64,000 nucleotides of DNA from Gymnodinialimonas sp. 202GB13-11 (GCF_040932485.1 NZ_JBFRBH010000001.1:1240001-1304000); one strand, 5' to 3'; numbered from the stretch's first letter, positions 45,790-54,793 are shown. Notes: a model not told the origin generated them from the sequence alone. A program made the numbers and translations.

Positions 45790-46307
45790 CACTTTACGCG
45801 CTCGACGCCGTCAGCCCCCAGATCGCGGACGATACCTGGGTTGCGCCTGATGCCAATGTCATCGGCAATGTGGTGCTGGAGGAAGGCGCAAGCATCTGGT
45901 TTTGCTGCACGCTGCGTGGCGATAACGAGGAAATTCGCGTCGGGCGCGGCTCGAATATTCAGGAAAACGTGGTCTGTCACACTGACCCCGGGTGTCCGCT
46001 GACCATCGGGCCGGATTGCACGATTGGTCACAAGGCGATGCTGCATGGATGTACGATTGGTGCGGGGTCGCTGATTGGGATGGGCGCGACCGTTTTGAAC
46101 GGCGCTGTGATCGGCTCAGGCTGCTTGATTGGGGCCGGTGCGCTGATCCCGGAAGGCAAGGTGATACCCGACGGCTCGCTTGTCATGGGGATGCCAGGAA
46201 AGGTCGTGCGGGAGTTGGACGAGGCGGCGCGCGCGGGGCTGTTGGCGTCAGCCGAGCATTACAGGCAGAACATGCGCCGCTTTCGGCAAGGACTGCGGGC
46301 GCTCTAA
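45786..46307 (+). CDS. Gamma-carbonic-anhydrase-like hexapeptide protein
   Basis: The 173-residue protein is a left-handed beta-helix of hexapeptide repeats ([49 protein letters not shown]). His residues in [15 protein letters not shown] correspond to the metal-site His of gamma carbonic anhydrases. Related proteins include YrdA and PaaY, so real activity is unproven. It is coupled to gmk by ATGA and converges with chpT with a 4-bp overlap. Confidence 0.9.
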   Translation: MTLYALDAVSPQIADDTWVAPDANVIGNVVLEEGASIWFCCTLRGDNEEIRVGRGSNIQENVVCHTDPGCPLTIGPDCTIGHKAMLHGCTIGAGSLIGMGATVLNGAVIGSGCLIGAGALIPEGKVIPDGSLVMGMPGKVVRELDEAARAGLLASAEHYRQNMRRFRQGLRAL

Positions 46308-46927
46308 CGCGCGGCGAGGCGGACGTACCCTTCGGCCACTTCATAAGCCAGAGACAATCCAAGGGCCGCGGCCGCATGGATTGCAACAGCGAATTGCGCT
46401 TGCGAAGGTTTGAGGTTCACCTCCTCTGGCACTTCACCGGCGGGCAAAACGGACCAGAGATCGTCGTGAATGGTCAGCCGTGGTCCGTGGGCTTCGACTA
46501 TCAGGGCTCTCTCCCCATCGCCTTGCAGGTAAAGATCACCCCCCATCGGCAGGCCCGTTTCGGCACAAAGTAGCATCAACATAAGCAATTTGATCTCTTG
46601 ACGCGGGCGGTCTCCCCCAATCCGCCAATGCCCCATGATCCGGCTCTGGTTGAAATACCCTTCAACCGCCTCACGTGCTTCGCGGTTGCTTGTGGACTGG
46701 TCCGCGACTGCCCCCCCGAAGGCCAGCCGAAACAGGCGAATACGCGCCTCTGCGGCTTTGACGGCGTCGCGGATCAATTCCATTTCCGGGCCATCGGCCT
46801 TGCCCGTCATCTCCAAAAGCTCGACCCCATTGCCGATTGCGCCCAATGGGTTAACTAGATCATGGCACAGCCGCGAAGCGACCAGATCTGCCAGCTTGGT
46901 CGGCAGGTGTGAATGCGCGTCAAGCAT
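46304..46927 (-). CDS. chpT: Histidine phosphotransferase ChpT
   Basis: The roughly 207-residue protein has the dimerisation/H-box LVASRLCHDLVNPLGAIGNGVELL with phosphorylatable His, followed by a degenerate ATPase-like domain, the ChpT architecture. ChpT passes phosphate from CckA to CtrA and CpdR in alphaproteobacteria. ATG 46927 is chosen because AAGGAC lies 9 bases upstream; ATG 46951 would overlap the divergent DUF3553 start. A CtrA-type box lies 250 bp away upstream of olsB. Confidence 0.88.
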   Translation of the reverse strand: MLDAHSHLPTKLADLVASRLCHDLVNPLGAIGNGVELLEMTGKADGPEMELIRDAVKAAEARIRLFRLAFGGAVADQSTSNREAREAVEGYFNQSRIMGHWRIGGDRPRQEIKLLMLMLLCAETGLPMGGDLYLQGDGERALIVEAHGPRLTIHDDLWSVLPAGEVPEEVNLKPSQAQFAVAIHAAAALGLSLAYEVAEGYVRLAAR

Positions 46928-46949
46928 GGCGGAAAGGTCCTTTGATTTC

Positions 46950-47150
46950 ATGGAACGAGATATACACGCATCCGATATCACGGCGATCCTTGAGCCTGGA
47001 ATGTACGTTCAACATCCCGCCGCACCAGATTGGGGCATTGGACAAGTGCAATCGAACATCGGCGGTAAGGTGACGGTCAACTTCGAGAATGAGGGCAAGG
47101 TCGTACTGGATGGCCGCGTCGTGGGTCTGGTCATCGTCGATCCCTCATAA
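46950..47150 (+). CDS. DUF3553 family small protein
   Basis: The 66-residue product has the motif LEPGMYVQHPAAPDWGIGQVQSNIGGKVTVNFENEGK, an SH3-like small beta-barrel resembling parts of the UvrD/CarD tudor-type domain. The function is unknown. It is divergent from chpT, with starts 23 bases apart, so the promoters must overlap the genes. A start at 47001 is possible but would lose the LEPGM segment. Confidence 0.8.
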   Translation: MERDIHASDITAILEPGMYVQHPAAPDWGIGQVQSNIGGKVTVNFENEGKVVLDGRVVGLVIVDPS

Positions 47151-47179
47151 CATTCCACCCCAGCGTTAGTGGAAAGTGG

Positions 47180-47195
47180 TTAACGCGAGCTTAAC
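47180..47195. promoter_or_regulatory. CtrA-type binding box upstream of olsB
   Basis: TTAACGCGAGCTTAAC is an exact match to the full CtrA consensus TTAA-N7-TTAAC. It lies 112 bases before the olsB start and after the DUF3553 stop. chpT, which supplies phosphate to CtrA, is encoded 250 bp away. Confidence 0.7.
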
Positions 47196-47306
47196 GTTGA
47201 GGTTATCCGAGCGTCCAGCTTGCATCGTGCTTGCTTGCAAATGAGCCTGCCTCCGCTTAACCCTGCGCGCCAATGCCCCAAGCGCTACGAGGAAAACCCT
47301 CGCACC

Positions 47307-48080
47307 ATGCCCATGGACGAGCCCCAATTCGAGTTGCGCCTGGCCGCGAATGAAGCGGATGTTCTGGCCGCGCAGCACCTGCGGTATCAGGTGTTCGTGG
47401 AGGAATTGGGCGGGGACGGTGTGCTTGTCGACCACGATCAACGGATCGAGGCCGACCGGTTCGATCCCTATTTCGAACATCTTCTGCTGCTCGACAATCG
47501 CAGGGCGGTCGATGATCGGGTGGTCGGCGTCTATCGTCTGATGCGTGCCGATGGAGCCAAGCGTGCGGGCAGCTTCTACTCCGAGGATGAATACGATCTG
47601 AGCGTTCTCCATGCTTCAGGTCGGCGCTTGCTGGAATTGGGTCGCTCCTGCCTGCACAGGGACTATCGCGGCGGGGCTGCAATGATGCACCTCTGGAACG
47701 GGTTGGCCGATTACATCGCCGCCAATGAGATTGAGCTGATGTTTGGCGTGGCGAGCTTTCATGGCCTCGATCCGGCCCCGTTGGCGTCGCAGCTCTCGTT
47801 GCTGCACCACCGCCATCTGGCCCCCGATGATATCCGCCCAACGGCCCGGGAAGATGGCTTTCAGAGGATGGATTTGATCGCATCCGAGGAGCTCGACCGC
47901 CCGGCCGCGATCCGCCAAATGCCCGCACTGATTAAGGCCTATCTGCGCCTTGGCGGCTTTGTCGGGCAGGGAGCTTATATCGACCGATCATTCAATTGCA
48001 TCGACGTCTGTCTTGTGATGGATGTCGCCCGCATGTCCGACACGCACCGCACGATTTACGAGCGTGGGGCGGCCCGATGA
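47307..48080 (+). CDS. olsB: L-ornithine N(alpha)-acyltransferase
   Basis: The 257-residue protein is a GNAT-fold acyltransferase of the OlsB family, with LRYQVFVEELGGDG, VGVYRLM, RRLLELGRSCLHRDYRGGAAMMHLWNGLADY and FGVASFHGLDP. It adds a 3-hydroxyacyl chain from acyl-ACP to ornithine, giving lyso-ornithine lipid. The start is put at ATG 47307 (GAGGAAA upstream); longer starts from 47220 would run through the region downstream of the CtrA-type box. olsA overlaps its stop. Confidence 0.92.
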   Translation: MPMDEPQFELRLAANEADVLAAQHLRYQVFVEELGGDGVLVDHDQRIEADRFDPYFEHLLLLDNRRAVDDRVVGVYRLMRADGAKRAGSFYSEDEYDLSVLHASGRRLLELGRSCLHRDYRGGAAMMHLWNGLADYIAANEIELMFGVASFHGLDPAPLASQLSLLHHRHLAPDDIRPTAREDGFQRMDLIASEELDRPAAIRQMPALIKAYLRLGGFVGQGAYIDRSFNCIDVCLVMDVARMSDTHRTIYERGAAR

Positions 48081-48910
48081 ACGGCACATGGTACGGGCAA
48101 GAGCCGCCCACGCCGCGCCGCATTGGCGCTCTGGACTGGCTCCGCATCCTGTGGCGCGGCGGGCCGCTGATTATCCTGCTTCTGATCTGTTTCCCACTCC
48201 TGTTGATCCTGCGCCTGCCTGAGCGCGCGATCTGGGGGCTGAAACGCCCAATCACGCCTTACATCACTCAGTTCGTCTGTATCTGGGCCTGTCGGTTCCT
48301 GTCATTGCGGCGTGAAGTCATCGGCCAGCCGATGCGCGAGGCCGGGGCCTATGTCAGCAACCATGTTTCCTTCCTCGACATCTTCGTGCTGAACGCCTGC
48401 AAGCGGCTCTACTTCGTGGCAAAGGCCGAGGTCAGCGGTTGGCCGGGCGTTGGCTGGCTGGCGCTGGGGACGGGCACGGTTTTTATTCGGCGTGACCGGC
48501 GGGAGGCTGCGGCGCAAACCAAGCTGTTCGAGGATCGTCTGATCGCAGGCCATCAGCTTCTGTTCTTTCCCGAAGGCACCTCAACTGACGGCCATCAGGT
48601 GCTGCCGTTCAAGACGACGCTTTTTGCGGCCTTTTTCTCGGACCGCTTGCAGGGCGAGATTTCGGTTCAACCGGTCAGCCTGCGCTATCACGCGCCGAAG
48701 GGGGCCAATCCGCGCCATTATGGCTGGTGGGGTGACATGGATTTCGGGCCAAGCCTGTTGCAGATCCTCGCCACACCGGGCCGGGGCAGGGTGGAGGTCG
48801 TGTATCACGCGCCATTGCCCGTAACGGCGTCCAGCAACCGAAAGGCACTTGCGAAGGCTGCTGAAGAGGCCGTGCGCCACGGCCTGGAAACCGGAACGTC
48901 GCTGACTTAG
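48077..48910 (+). CDS. olsA: Lyso-ornithine lipid O-acyltransferase
   Basis: The 277-residue membrane protein has one or two N-terminal membrane segments (about residues 25-50) and the PlsC acyltransferase motifs NHVSFLD and FPEGTST. It acylates lyso-ornithine lipid to ornithine lipid, and may also act as a 1-acyl-glycerol-3-phosphate acyltransferase. The ATGA overlap with olsB supports the OlsA assignment. It converges with the ThiE-like gene by 4 bp. Confidence 0.92.
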   Translation: MNGTWYGQEPPTPRRIGALDWLRILWRGGPLIILLLICFPLLLILRLPERAIWGLKRPITPYITQFVCIWACRFLSLRREVIGQPMREAGAYVSNHVSFLDIFVLNACKRLYFVAKAEVSGWPGVGWLALGTGTVFIRRDRREAAAQTKLFEDRLIAGHQLLFFPEGTSTDGHQVLPFKTTLFAAFFSDRLQGEISVQPVSLRYHAPKGANPRHYGWWGDMDFGPSLLQILATPGRGRVEVVYHAPLPVTASSNRKALAKAAEEAVRHGLETGTSLT

Positions 48911-49539
48911 CCGAGGGGCGCCAGAAGCGTGCGCAGTGCCGCGAGCGGGTCGTCCTGCCCCCAAATCTCCGGCCCGACGGCAAAGAAATCCGTCACCGGC
49001 GCAAGGGCCGCGACAAGCTCCACATCCAGCGCACCTTCGGCCACAACCGGCAATTCGATCATCTGCGACCACCAGGCAAACAGCTCTGCCTCGGCAATGG
49101 TCCCATCGCCTAGGCTGCTTTCGCCCACCGGGCCGAAGCTCACGTAATCGGATCCGGCTTCGCCCGCGTTCATCCCGTCATGGCGCGAGGCCCCGCAGAA
49201 ACTGCCAAGGATCGCATCGGCTCCAAGCGCCTTGCGGGCTGCCCGGATGGAGCGCGCGCCATCAGGCAGATGCACGCCATCGAGGCCAAGTCGTTCTACC
49301 AGCTGGATATGGCGGTCGATGACCAAGGGCACATCACGCGCATGGGCAACTTCACGGCACGCATCTGCGGCGCGCGCCAGACTGTCTTCATCATCCCCGG
49401 CCAAGGCCATGCGCAAGCATGCAATCTCGGTTCCATCAAGCACCTGTGCAAGTTGCGGTGCAAAGGCCGCGGGATCGAAACTGTGCGGAGTGATGAGGTA
49501 GATCTGCGGGCGATCTGCGGATTGGTCGTCAGTGGCCAT
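48907..49539 (-). CDS. Thiamine phosphate synthase-like protein
   Basis: The 210-residue TIM-barrel protein has LVIDRHIQLVERLGLDGVHLPDG, ILGSFCGASRHDGMNAGEAGSDYVSFGPV and FAVGPEIWG, as in ThiE. ThiE joins HMP-PP and HET-P to make thiamine phosphate. No other thiamine gene is nearby, and the sequence is divergent, so it may be a TenI-like or non-catalytic relative. AGGAGA precedes ATG 49539. Confidence 0.8.
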   Translation of the reverse strand: MATDDQSADRPQIYLITPHSFDPAAFAPQLAQVLDGTEIACLRMALAGDDEDSLARAADACREVAHARDVPLVIDRHIQLVERLGLDGVHLPDGARSIRAARKALGADAILGSFCGASRHDGMNAGEAGSDYVSFGPVGESSLGDGTIAEAELFAWWSQMIELPVVAEGALDVELVAALAPVTDFFAVGPEIWGQDDPLAALRTLLAPLG

Positions 49540-49636
49540 GGCGCTCTCCTGCCAAGCGGGTTTTGAGGCTGATAGCCGCCACGCGCGACCGGGGCAATGG
49601 CTTGCGGCGTGGCGGGCCATTGGCTAAGCGGCGCAT

Positions 49637-50404
49637 ATGACTGACACCCTCAATGGCCCACGCCAGCCCGCCTTCGTTCTCGTCCGCCCCCAGATGGGCG
49701 AAAACATCGGTGCGGCGGCTCGCGCGATGTGGAATTTCGGGCTGGATCACATGCGCGTCGTGGCCCCGCGAGACGGATGGCCGAATGAACGTGCCGTGGC
49801 CTTGGCGAGCGGGGCAGGGCGGCTTCTGGATCAGGCGGGGCTGTTTGAGGATGTGCCGGGCGCTCTGTCCGATTGCACCTATGTCTTTGCAACCACTGCG
49901 CGCGAACGCGGGATGACCAAGCCAGTGGTCACGCCGGAACGCGCCATGGAACAGGCCCGTGCCATTGCGGCTGAGGGTGGCAAGGTTGGCGTGATGTTTG
50001 GACCCGAACGCGCGGGCCTTGAGAATGCCGATATCGCGCGGGCGGATGCCATCATTTCGGTCCCGGTAAACCCCGAGTTTCCGTCGCTGAACCTCGCCCA
50101 ATGCGTGTTGTTGTGCGGCTATGAATGGCGGCGGCAATCGGTGGATGTGGCCCCGGAAGTCATGGAATTGGCAAAGACGGAGTTTGCCAATGGAGTCGAA
50201 GTTGCCGCCTTGGGGGATCATTACGAGGCGCAACTCGAAGAGGCTGGCTTCTTCTGGCCGCCCGATAAGGCCGACAGCATGAAGCTGACCCTGCGCAACC
50301 TGTGGGGGCGTTTGCGTCTGACACGGGCGGATGTGCAGACGCTGCATGGCGTGTTGCGCCAGATGGGCCGATGGGCGGAAGGCAAGCGCAAGGATCACAA
50401 ATAG
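49637..50404 (+). CDS. TrmJ-type SPOUT RNA methyltransferase
   Basis: The 255-residue protein has the SPOUT knot motifs: VLVRPQMGENIGAAARAMWNFGL at the N-terminus, GVMFGPERAGLENADI in the middle, and ISVPVNPEFPSLNLAQCVLLCGYEW at the SAM site. Members such as TrmJ 2'-O-methylate tRNA position 32. A C-terminal helical extension (about residues 165-255) is TrmJ-like. It lies divergent from the ThiE-like gene. Confidence 0.9.
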   Translation: MTDTLNGPRQPAFVLVRPQMGENIGAAARAMWNFGLDHMRVVAPRDGWPNERAVALASGAGRLLDQAGLFEDVPGALSDCTYVFATTARERGMTKPVVTPERAMEQARAIAAEGGKVGVMFGPERAGLENADIARADAIISVPVNPEFPSLNLAQCVLLCGYEWRRQSVDVAPEVMELAKTEFANGVEVAALGDHYEAQLEEAGFFWPPDKADSMKLTLRNLWGRLRLTRADVQTLHGVLRQMGRWAEGKRKDHK

Positions 50405-50433
50405 GGATTGCGCCGGCTGCGCCGTCGCCGGGG

Positions 50434-50547
50434 CAGATTTCCAAGGGAAATCTGGGATATGCCGGGCGATGGATATGCTTCGTATCCGCCGGGCCACGTG
50501 GCGAGAGGGTGGAGCCTCCGGCGGGGATATTTTGATCACATGGAAGA
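50434..50547. repeat. Intergenic palindromic/repeat element, copy A
   Basis: The 239-bp gap before ctaA begins with a perfect 9-bp hairpin, CAGATTTCC-AAG-GGAAATCTG (50434-50454). A GGATA/TATCC hairpin and a GC-rich CCTCCGGCGGGG stretch follow. GGGATATTTTGATCACATGG starts at 50524 and is partly repeated at 54766-54789 (17 of 24 positions match from 50524 to 50547). No open frame or promoter is clear. Confidence 0.45.
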
Positions 50548-50643
50548 CGGGGTGAGCATATCGGCGGCGGCCCGGTGTCGCGGGCGCTTGAAGGGGCCGG
50601 GGGCGCGGGTTAGGTCTTCGGGCAAGAGCGAAGAGGGACGACA

Positions 50644-51783
50644 ATGGCCGGTGGACGCAGCATTTTCGAAGAGGTCAGCGAGACGCAAAAGCCCGCAGCA
50701 ACGCCGGGCGGTGTGACCGGCGATCGGGGGCGCGGGCGGCGGCTTGTGCGGATCTTCATCATGATCCTGTTCGTGATGGTTGTGGTCCAGATTGCCGTGG
50801 GTGGCCTGACGCGACTTACAGATTCCGGGCTTTCGATCACTGAATGGGCGCCGATCAGCGGGGCGATCCCGCCACTGAATGACGCGGATTGGGAAGCTGA
50901 GTTAGAGGCCTACCGCGCCACCACGGAATATCAGGAACAGAACCGGGGCATGACGATGCCGGAGTTCCAGTTCATCTATTGGTGGGAATGGGGCCACAGG
51001 CAGTGGGCGCGGTTCCTTGGGCTTGTCTGGGCCGTTGGTTTTCTGGGGTTGTTGGCTACGAAATCGGTTCCGACCGGCTGGTCAGGGCGATTGCTTTTGT
51101 TGGGCGCGCTTGGCGGCCTTCAGGGGCTGGCCGGATGGTGGATGGTGCATTCCGGCCTTGCGCCGGGCATGTTTGATGTCGCGTCCTACCGATTGGCAGT
51201 GCATCTGGTACTGGCCTTCGTGATCCTTGCGCTGATGGCCTGGTATATCCTGACACTTGGGCGGCAGGAGGCTGAGCTGATGACCGCGCGGCGCGATGGG
51301 GATCGCAAGCTGAACGGCATGGCGACGGGGCTGTTGCACCTGACTTTTGTTCAAATCCTGATCGGAGCTCTGGTGGCTGGCATTGACGCGGGCCGCAATT
51401 ACATCGACTGGCCGCTGATGGCAGGCGCCTTCACGCCGCCGGACATGTGGGTGCTGGAGCCGTGGTATCGCAACCTGTTCGAGAATGACGGGACGGTGCA
51501 ATTCATCCACCGGATCACGGGCTACGTGCTGCTCCTGTTCGGGATCGGGGCTTGGTTTGCCTCGCGCCGCTCCTCCCGTGCCGCGACCAAGCGCGCGTTC
51601 GATTGGGTGGGTGTGATGATGTTTGGCCAGATCGTTCTGGGCATCGTGACGGTCATGCATTCCTCACCGTGGTACTTGGCGATCCTGCACCAGTTCGGCG
51701 CGGTTGTTCTGATTACCCTAATCCTGCGCGCCCGCTTCCTTGCGCGTTATCCCTTACCGCAATCCGTGAGAGGAGCTGCCTGA
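50644..51783 (+). CDS. ctaA: Heme A synthase (COX15/CtaA)
   Basis: The 379-residue inner-membrane protein has eight predicted membrane segments and the COX15 hallmarks VAVGGLTRLTDSGLSITEW-type N-terminal loop, WWEWGHRQWARFLG, and conserved His in SYRLAVHLVLAFVI and VQFIHRITGYVLL. It oxidises heme O to heme A for cytochrome aa3 oxidase. Its stop overlaps the M32 peptidase start (TGATG). Confidence 0.95.
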   Translation: MAGGRSIFEEVSETQKPAATPGGVTGDRGRGRRLVRIFIMILFVMVVVQIAVGGLTRLTDSGLSITEWAPISGAIPPLNDADWEAELEAYRATTEYQEQNRGMTMPEFQFIYWWEWGHRQWARFLGLVWAVGFLGLLATKSVPTGWSGRLLLLGALGGLQGLAGWWMVHSGLAPGMFDVASYRLAVHLVLAFVILALMAWYILTLGRQEAELMTARRDGDRKLNGMATGLLHLTFVQILIGALVAGIDAGRNYIDWPLMAGAFTPPDMWVLEPWYRNLFENDGTVQFIHRITGYVLLLFGIGAWFASRRSSRAATKRAFDWVGVMMFGQIVLGIVTVMHSSPWYLAILHQFGAVVLITLILRARFLARYPLPQSVRGAA

Positions 51784-53249
51784 TGGCTGCCATTGATGAT
51801 CTGCTGGCGCACCAGCGCACCAGCGCCGCCCTTGGGCAGGTGATGGGACGTCTTGGGTGGGATCAGGAGACGATGATGCCCCCCGGCGCAGCCGAGCAGC
51901 GCGGCGAAGAGATGGCGGCGCTGGAGACCGTGTTACACGCACGCCGGACGGACCCGAAAGTTGGCGATTGGCTCGCGCAGGCTGAGCCGCGTGATGAGGT
52001 CGAGGCCGCGCATCTGCGCGAAATCCGGCGCGGGTATGAGCGCTCAGTCAAGGTGCCTGCCGATCTGGCAGCAGAATTGGCGCGTCTTACCTCTGTCAGT
52101 CAGGGGATATGGGCCAAGGCGCGCGCCGCCGATGATGTGGCGGCGTTCTTGCCGACCCTGAAGCAGGTTGTCGCGCTGCGCCGCGAAGAAGCGGCTGCGA
52201 TCGCCGATGGCGGTGATCCGTATGATGCGCTGTTGCAGGATTACGAGCCCGGAACGAATGCCGCCGAGATCGCGGCGCTGTTTGATCGGATGCGGCCGCG
52301 ACTTGTTGCGCTGCGGGACCGGTTGGCCGGGGCGCAGATGCCCTCATCTCTGGAGGGGCGGTTTGCGAAGGAGGCTCAGCTGGCGTTGAGCGCTGAGGTT
52401 GCCGGCGTGTTCGGGTATGATTTCGACATCGGACGCATTGATCTGGCGGTGCATCCGTTCAGCTCAGGCTCGGGGGCGGATGTACGGATCACCACGCGGG
52501 TGGACGAGGCTGAACCCCTTGGCTGTCTCTATTCCACGATCCACGAGGTCGGGCATGCCTGCTACGAGCAGAACATCGCGGCCGATCTGCGCCTGACGGC
52601 GTTGGGGCAGGGTGTGTCGATGGGCGTTCATGAGAGCCAGAGCCGGATTTATGAGAACCAGCTGGCGCGCTCTGTGCCGTTCACGCGGTATTTGTATGGT
52701 CGGATGGAGGCGCATTTCGGGGCGCTTTCAGCCAGCGCCGACGACTTCGCGCGAGTCATAAATCGGGTGGAAACCGGCTTTATCCGCACCGAGGCCGATG
52801 AGGTGCATTACAACCTGCATGTGATGTTGCGGTTCGATCTGGAACGGCAGCTGTTCGGTGGCTCGCTGGAGGTCGCGGATCTGGAGGAGGCGTGGAACGC
52901 GCGTTTTGCTTCAGATTTCGGGATGGAAGTCGACAAGCCGTCAAACGGCGTGTTGCAAGATGTGCATTGGTCGGTGGGGCTGTTTGGCTACTTCCCGACC
53001 TATTCCTTGGGCAACGTTTATGCGGGCTGTCTGCATGAGGCGCTGCGCCGGGATGTGCCGGATCTGGATGCGCAACTGGAGGCAGGGGATCCGTCGGCGG
53101 CGCTGGCGTGGCTGCGGGAGAATTTGCAGCGCCATGGGGCTTTGAGGACGCCGCGCGAGACGATCATGCACGCCACGGGCGGGGCGATCAGCGAAGCGCC
53201 GCTCTTGGATTATCTGGATGCGAAATATGGGGCGCTGTTTGGCGTTTGA
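51783..53249 (+). CDS. M32 family metallocarboxypeptidase
   Basis: The 488-residue protein has the zinc motif HEVGH (in STIHEVGHACYEQN) and a second Glu ligand in GVHESQSRIYEN, as in thermostable carboxypeptidase Taq-type M32 enzymes. RVETGFIRTEADEVHYNLHVMLRFDLE and WSVGLFGYFPTYSLGN are further family features. It removes C-terminal residues from peptides in the cytoplasm. The start overlaps ctaA. A palindromic element follows 5 bases after the stop. Confidence 0.93.
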   Translation: MAAIDDLLAHQRTSAALGQVMGRLGWDQETMMPPGAAEQRGEEMAALETVLHARRTDPKVGDWLAQAEPRDEVEAAHLREIRRGYERSVKVPADLAAELARLTSVSQGIWAKARAADDVAAFLPTLKQVVALRREEAAAIADGGDPYDALLQDYEPGTNAAEIAALFDRMRPRLVALRDRLAGAQMPSSLEGRFAKEAQLALSAEVAGVFGYDFDIGRIDLAVHPFSSGSGADVRITTRVDEAEPLGCLYSTIHEVGHACYEQNIAADLRLTALGQGVSMGVHESQSRIYENQLARSVPFTRYLYGRMEAHFGALSASADDFARVINRVETGFIRTEADEVHYNLHVMLRFDLERQLFGGSLEVADLEEAWNARFASDFGMEVDKPSNGVLQDVHWSVGLFGYFPTYSLGNVYAGCLHEALRRDVPDLDAQLEAGDPSAALAWLRENLQRHGALRTPRETIMHATGGAISEAPLLDYLDAKYGALFGV

Positions 53250-53254
53250 GGCGC

Positions 53255-53281
53255 TTGCTCACGCGTGAGCAAGTGGGTCAA
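53255..53281. repeat. Intergenic palindromic element, copy 2
   Basis: TTGCTCACGCGTGAGCAA (53255-53272) is a perfect 18-bp palindrome and is followed by GTGGGTCAA. The 27-base unit matches the element at 2952-2978 at 22 positions. The gap also has TTAACGGTTTGCTAAC (53314-53329), a one-mismatch CtrA-like site. Confidence 0.6.
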
Positions 53282-53399
53282 TCTGTTGACCGGAAACGGT
53301 TTTCGTCTTCTTGTTAACGGTTTGCTAACCCGCGCAACCGGGCGGGCGAAGCGCGCCCTCCTCTGCTCTTGACGGGCCTCCTTGCAGCTTGGCCCGTCT

Positions 53400-54191
53400 T
53401 CAGGACCAATCGGGCGGGCGCTTTTCGAGGAAGGCGGTGATGCCCTCATCCGTGTCGCGGTTGAGCATGTTTTCGACCATGACCTCGCCTGTCAGGGCAT
53501 AGGCCTCGGCCGTGGTCAGCTCGGCCTGCGCGTAGAAGGCCTGTTTACCGACGCGCACGGCGGAGCCGAGCTTGGCGGCGATGGTTTCGGCCAGCTCGGA
53601 TGTAGCGGCGTCGAGGCCCTCGTTCGGGGCGGTGCGGTTGATGAGGCCTGCGGCTTGCGCCTCGGACGCATGAAGGAATTTGCCGGTGGTCAGCATTTCG
53701 AACACCTGTTTGCGTGGCATGACGCGGCTGAGCGCGACCATGGGCGTCGAGCAGAACAGGCCGATGTTGACGCCGTTCACACCGAATTTCGCATCCTCCT
53801 CAGCCACGGCGAGATCGCAGGAGGCGACAAGCTGACAGCCTGCGGCGGCGGCCAGACCGTGGACTTGCGCGATGACGGGCTGGGGCAGGCGGGAGAGGGT
53901 CTGCATCAGATGGGCACAGCGGTCGAAGAGGTCTTTCCACGCCGCCGCGCCATTGTCTTCAGACTGACGAGCGGCTTGCATCTGTTTGAGATCATGGCCC
54001 GCGCAGAAGGCCCGGCCCGCACCTTTGAGCACGATGACCTTTTGATCCGGAGTCTCGCCGAGGGTGTCGAGTTCGGCCTGCAGGGCGGCCAGCATCTCAT
54101 CACTCAAGGCGTTGAGGTTTTTCGGTGAATTGAGGGTCAGGTGAGTGATGGGCCCGTGATCGTCGCGCAGCACCAGTGGATCAGATGACAT
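53400..54191 (-). CDS. Enoyl-CoA hydratase/isomerase family protein
   Basis: The 263-residue crotonase-fold protein has GRAFCAGHDLKQMQ (oxyanion-hole region), HGLAAAAGCQLVASCDLAVA and FGVNGVNIGLF. The usual catalytic Glu positions are not clearly both present: the second is replaced in GVNIGLFCSTPM, as in ECHDC3-like members, so true hydratase activity is uncertain. GGAGG precedes ATG 54191. It is divergent from the thioesterase. Confidence 0.9.
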   Translation of the reverse strand: MSSDPLVLRDDHGPITHLTLNSPKNLNALSDEMLAALQAELDTLGETPDQKVIVLKGAGRAFCAGHDLKQMQAARQSEDNGAAAWKDLFDRCAHLMQTLSRLPQPVIAQVHGLAAAAGCQLVASCDLAVAEEDAKFGVNGVNIGLFCSTPMVALSRVMPRKQVFEMLTTGKFLHASEAQAAGLINRTAPNEGLDAATSELAETIAAKLGSAVRVGKQAFYAQAELTTAEAYALTGEVMVENMLNRDTDEGITAFLEKRPPDWS

Positions 54192-54261
54192 AGGGGCGCC
54201 TCCCTTGCGCGTGTCTTCGAGTTGCGGGAAAGGTAGCCGGGACGGAGGACGGGGGGAAGCC

Positions 54262-54681
54262 ATGCCGGTTAAGATGAACGCCGCCGAGGTTGCGGCCTAT
54301 CTCGATGAGGTCTTTCCGCAGGTGCGGGGCGATTTTGTGATCGAGGAGGTGTCCGACATGGCGGTCCGCGTGCGTATGCCCGTAGCCGAGCGACATTTGC
54401 GGCCCGGTGGCACTGTCTCAGGCCCCGCGATGTTCGCGCTGGCCGATGTGTCGGTCTACATCGCAGTGATGGCTATGGTAGGGCGCGAGGCGTTGGCGGT
54501 GACGACGGGCGGGTCGTTCGATTTCATGCGCAAGCCGGTGGCGGGGGTGGACATGATCTGTGAGTGCCGCTTGCTGAAACTGGGGCGGGTCTTGGCCGTG
54601 GGCGAGTGCCTGCTGTACTCCGAAGGGATGGAGGCCCCGGTGGCGCGGATGTCGATGACCTATTCGATCCCGCCGAAGTAG
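54262..54681 (+). CDS. PaaI-type hot-dog thioesterase
   Basis: The 139-residue protein has the hot-dog helix segment RPGGTVSGPAMFALADVSVYIAVMA and SFDFMRKPVAG, as in PaaI thioesterases that hydrolyse acyl-CoA. The catalytic Asp is likely in ALADVS. The start at 54262 follows a G-rich stretch; an upstream ATG at 54205 lies in the divergent region. It is divergent from the enoyl-CoA hydratase-like gene and may work with it. Confidence 0.85.
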   Translation: MPVKMNAAEVAAYLDEVFPQVRGDFVIEEVSDMAVRVRMPVAERHLRPGGTVSGPAMFALADVSVYIAVMAMVGREALAVTTGGSFDFMRKPVAGVDMICECRLLKLGRVLAVGECLLYSEGMEAPVARMSMTYSIPPK

Positions 54682-54735
54682 CGGTTTCTTTTGAAGTGGA
54701 GCGGCTGCGCCGCGATCCGTTTGTTCTGGGTTGAG

Positions 54736-54789
54736 GGCGCTGCGCCCGCCCTTCGCGCTACCCCGGGATACTTCTGCCACATAGAATAA
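54736..54789. repeat. Intergenic repeat element, copy B
   Basis: A GGGCG-CTG-CGCCC hairpin (54736-54748) precedes GGGATACTTCTGCCACATAG, which starts at 54766 and matches copy A. The element lies in the 112-bp gap between the convergent thioesterase and speD genes. Confidence 0.45.
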
Positions 54790-54793
54790 GGGC

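Noticed and set aside
53314-53329. TTAACGGTTTGCTAAC as a second CtrA site
   Set aside because: It has one mismatch in the second half-site and lies between convergent genes, not before a start.
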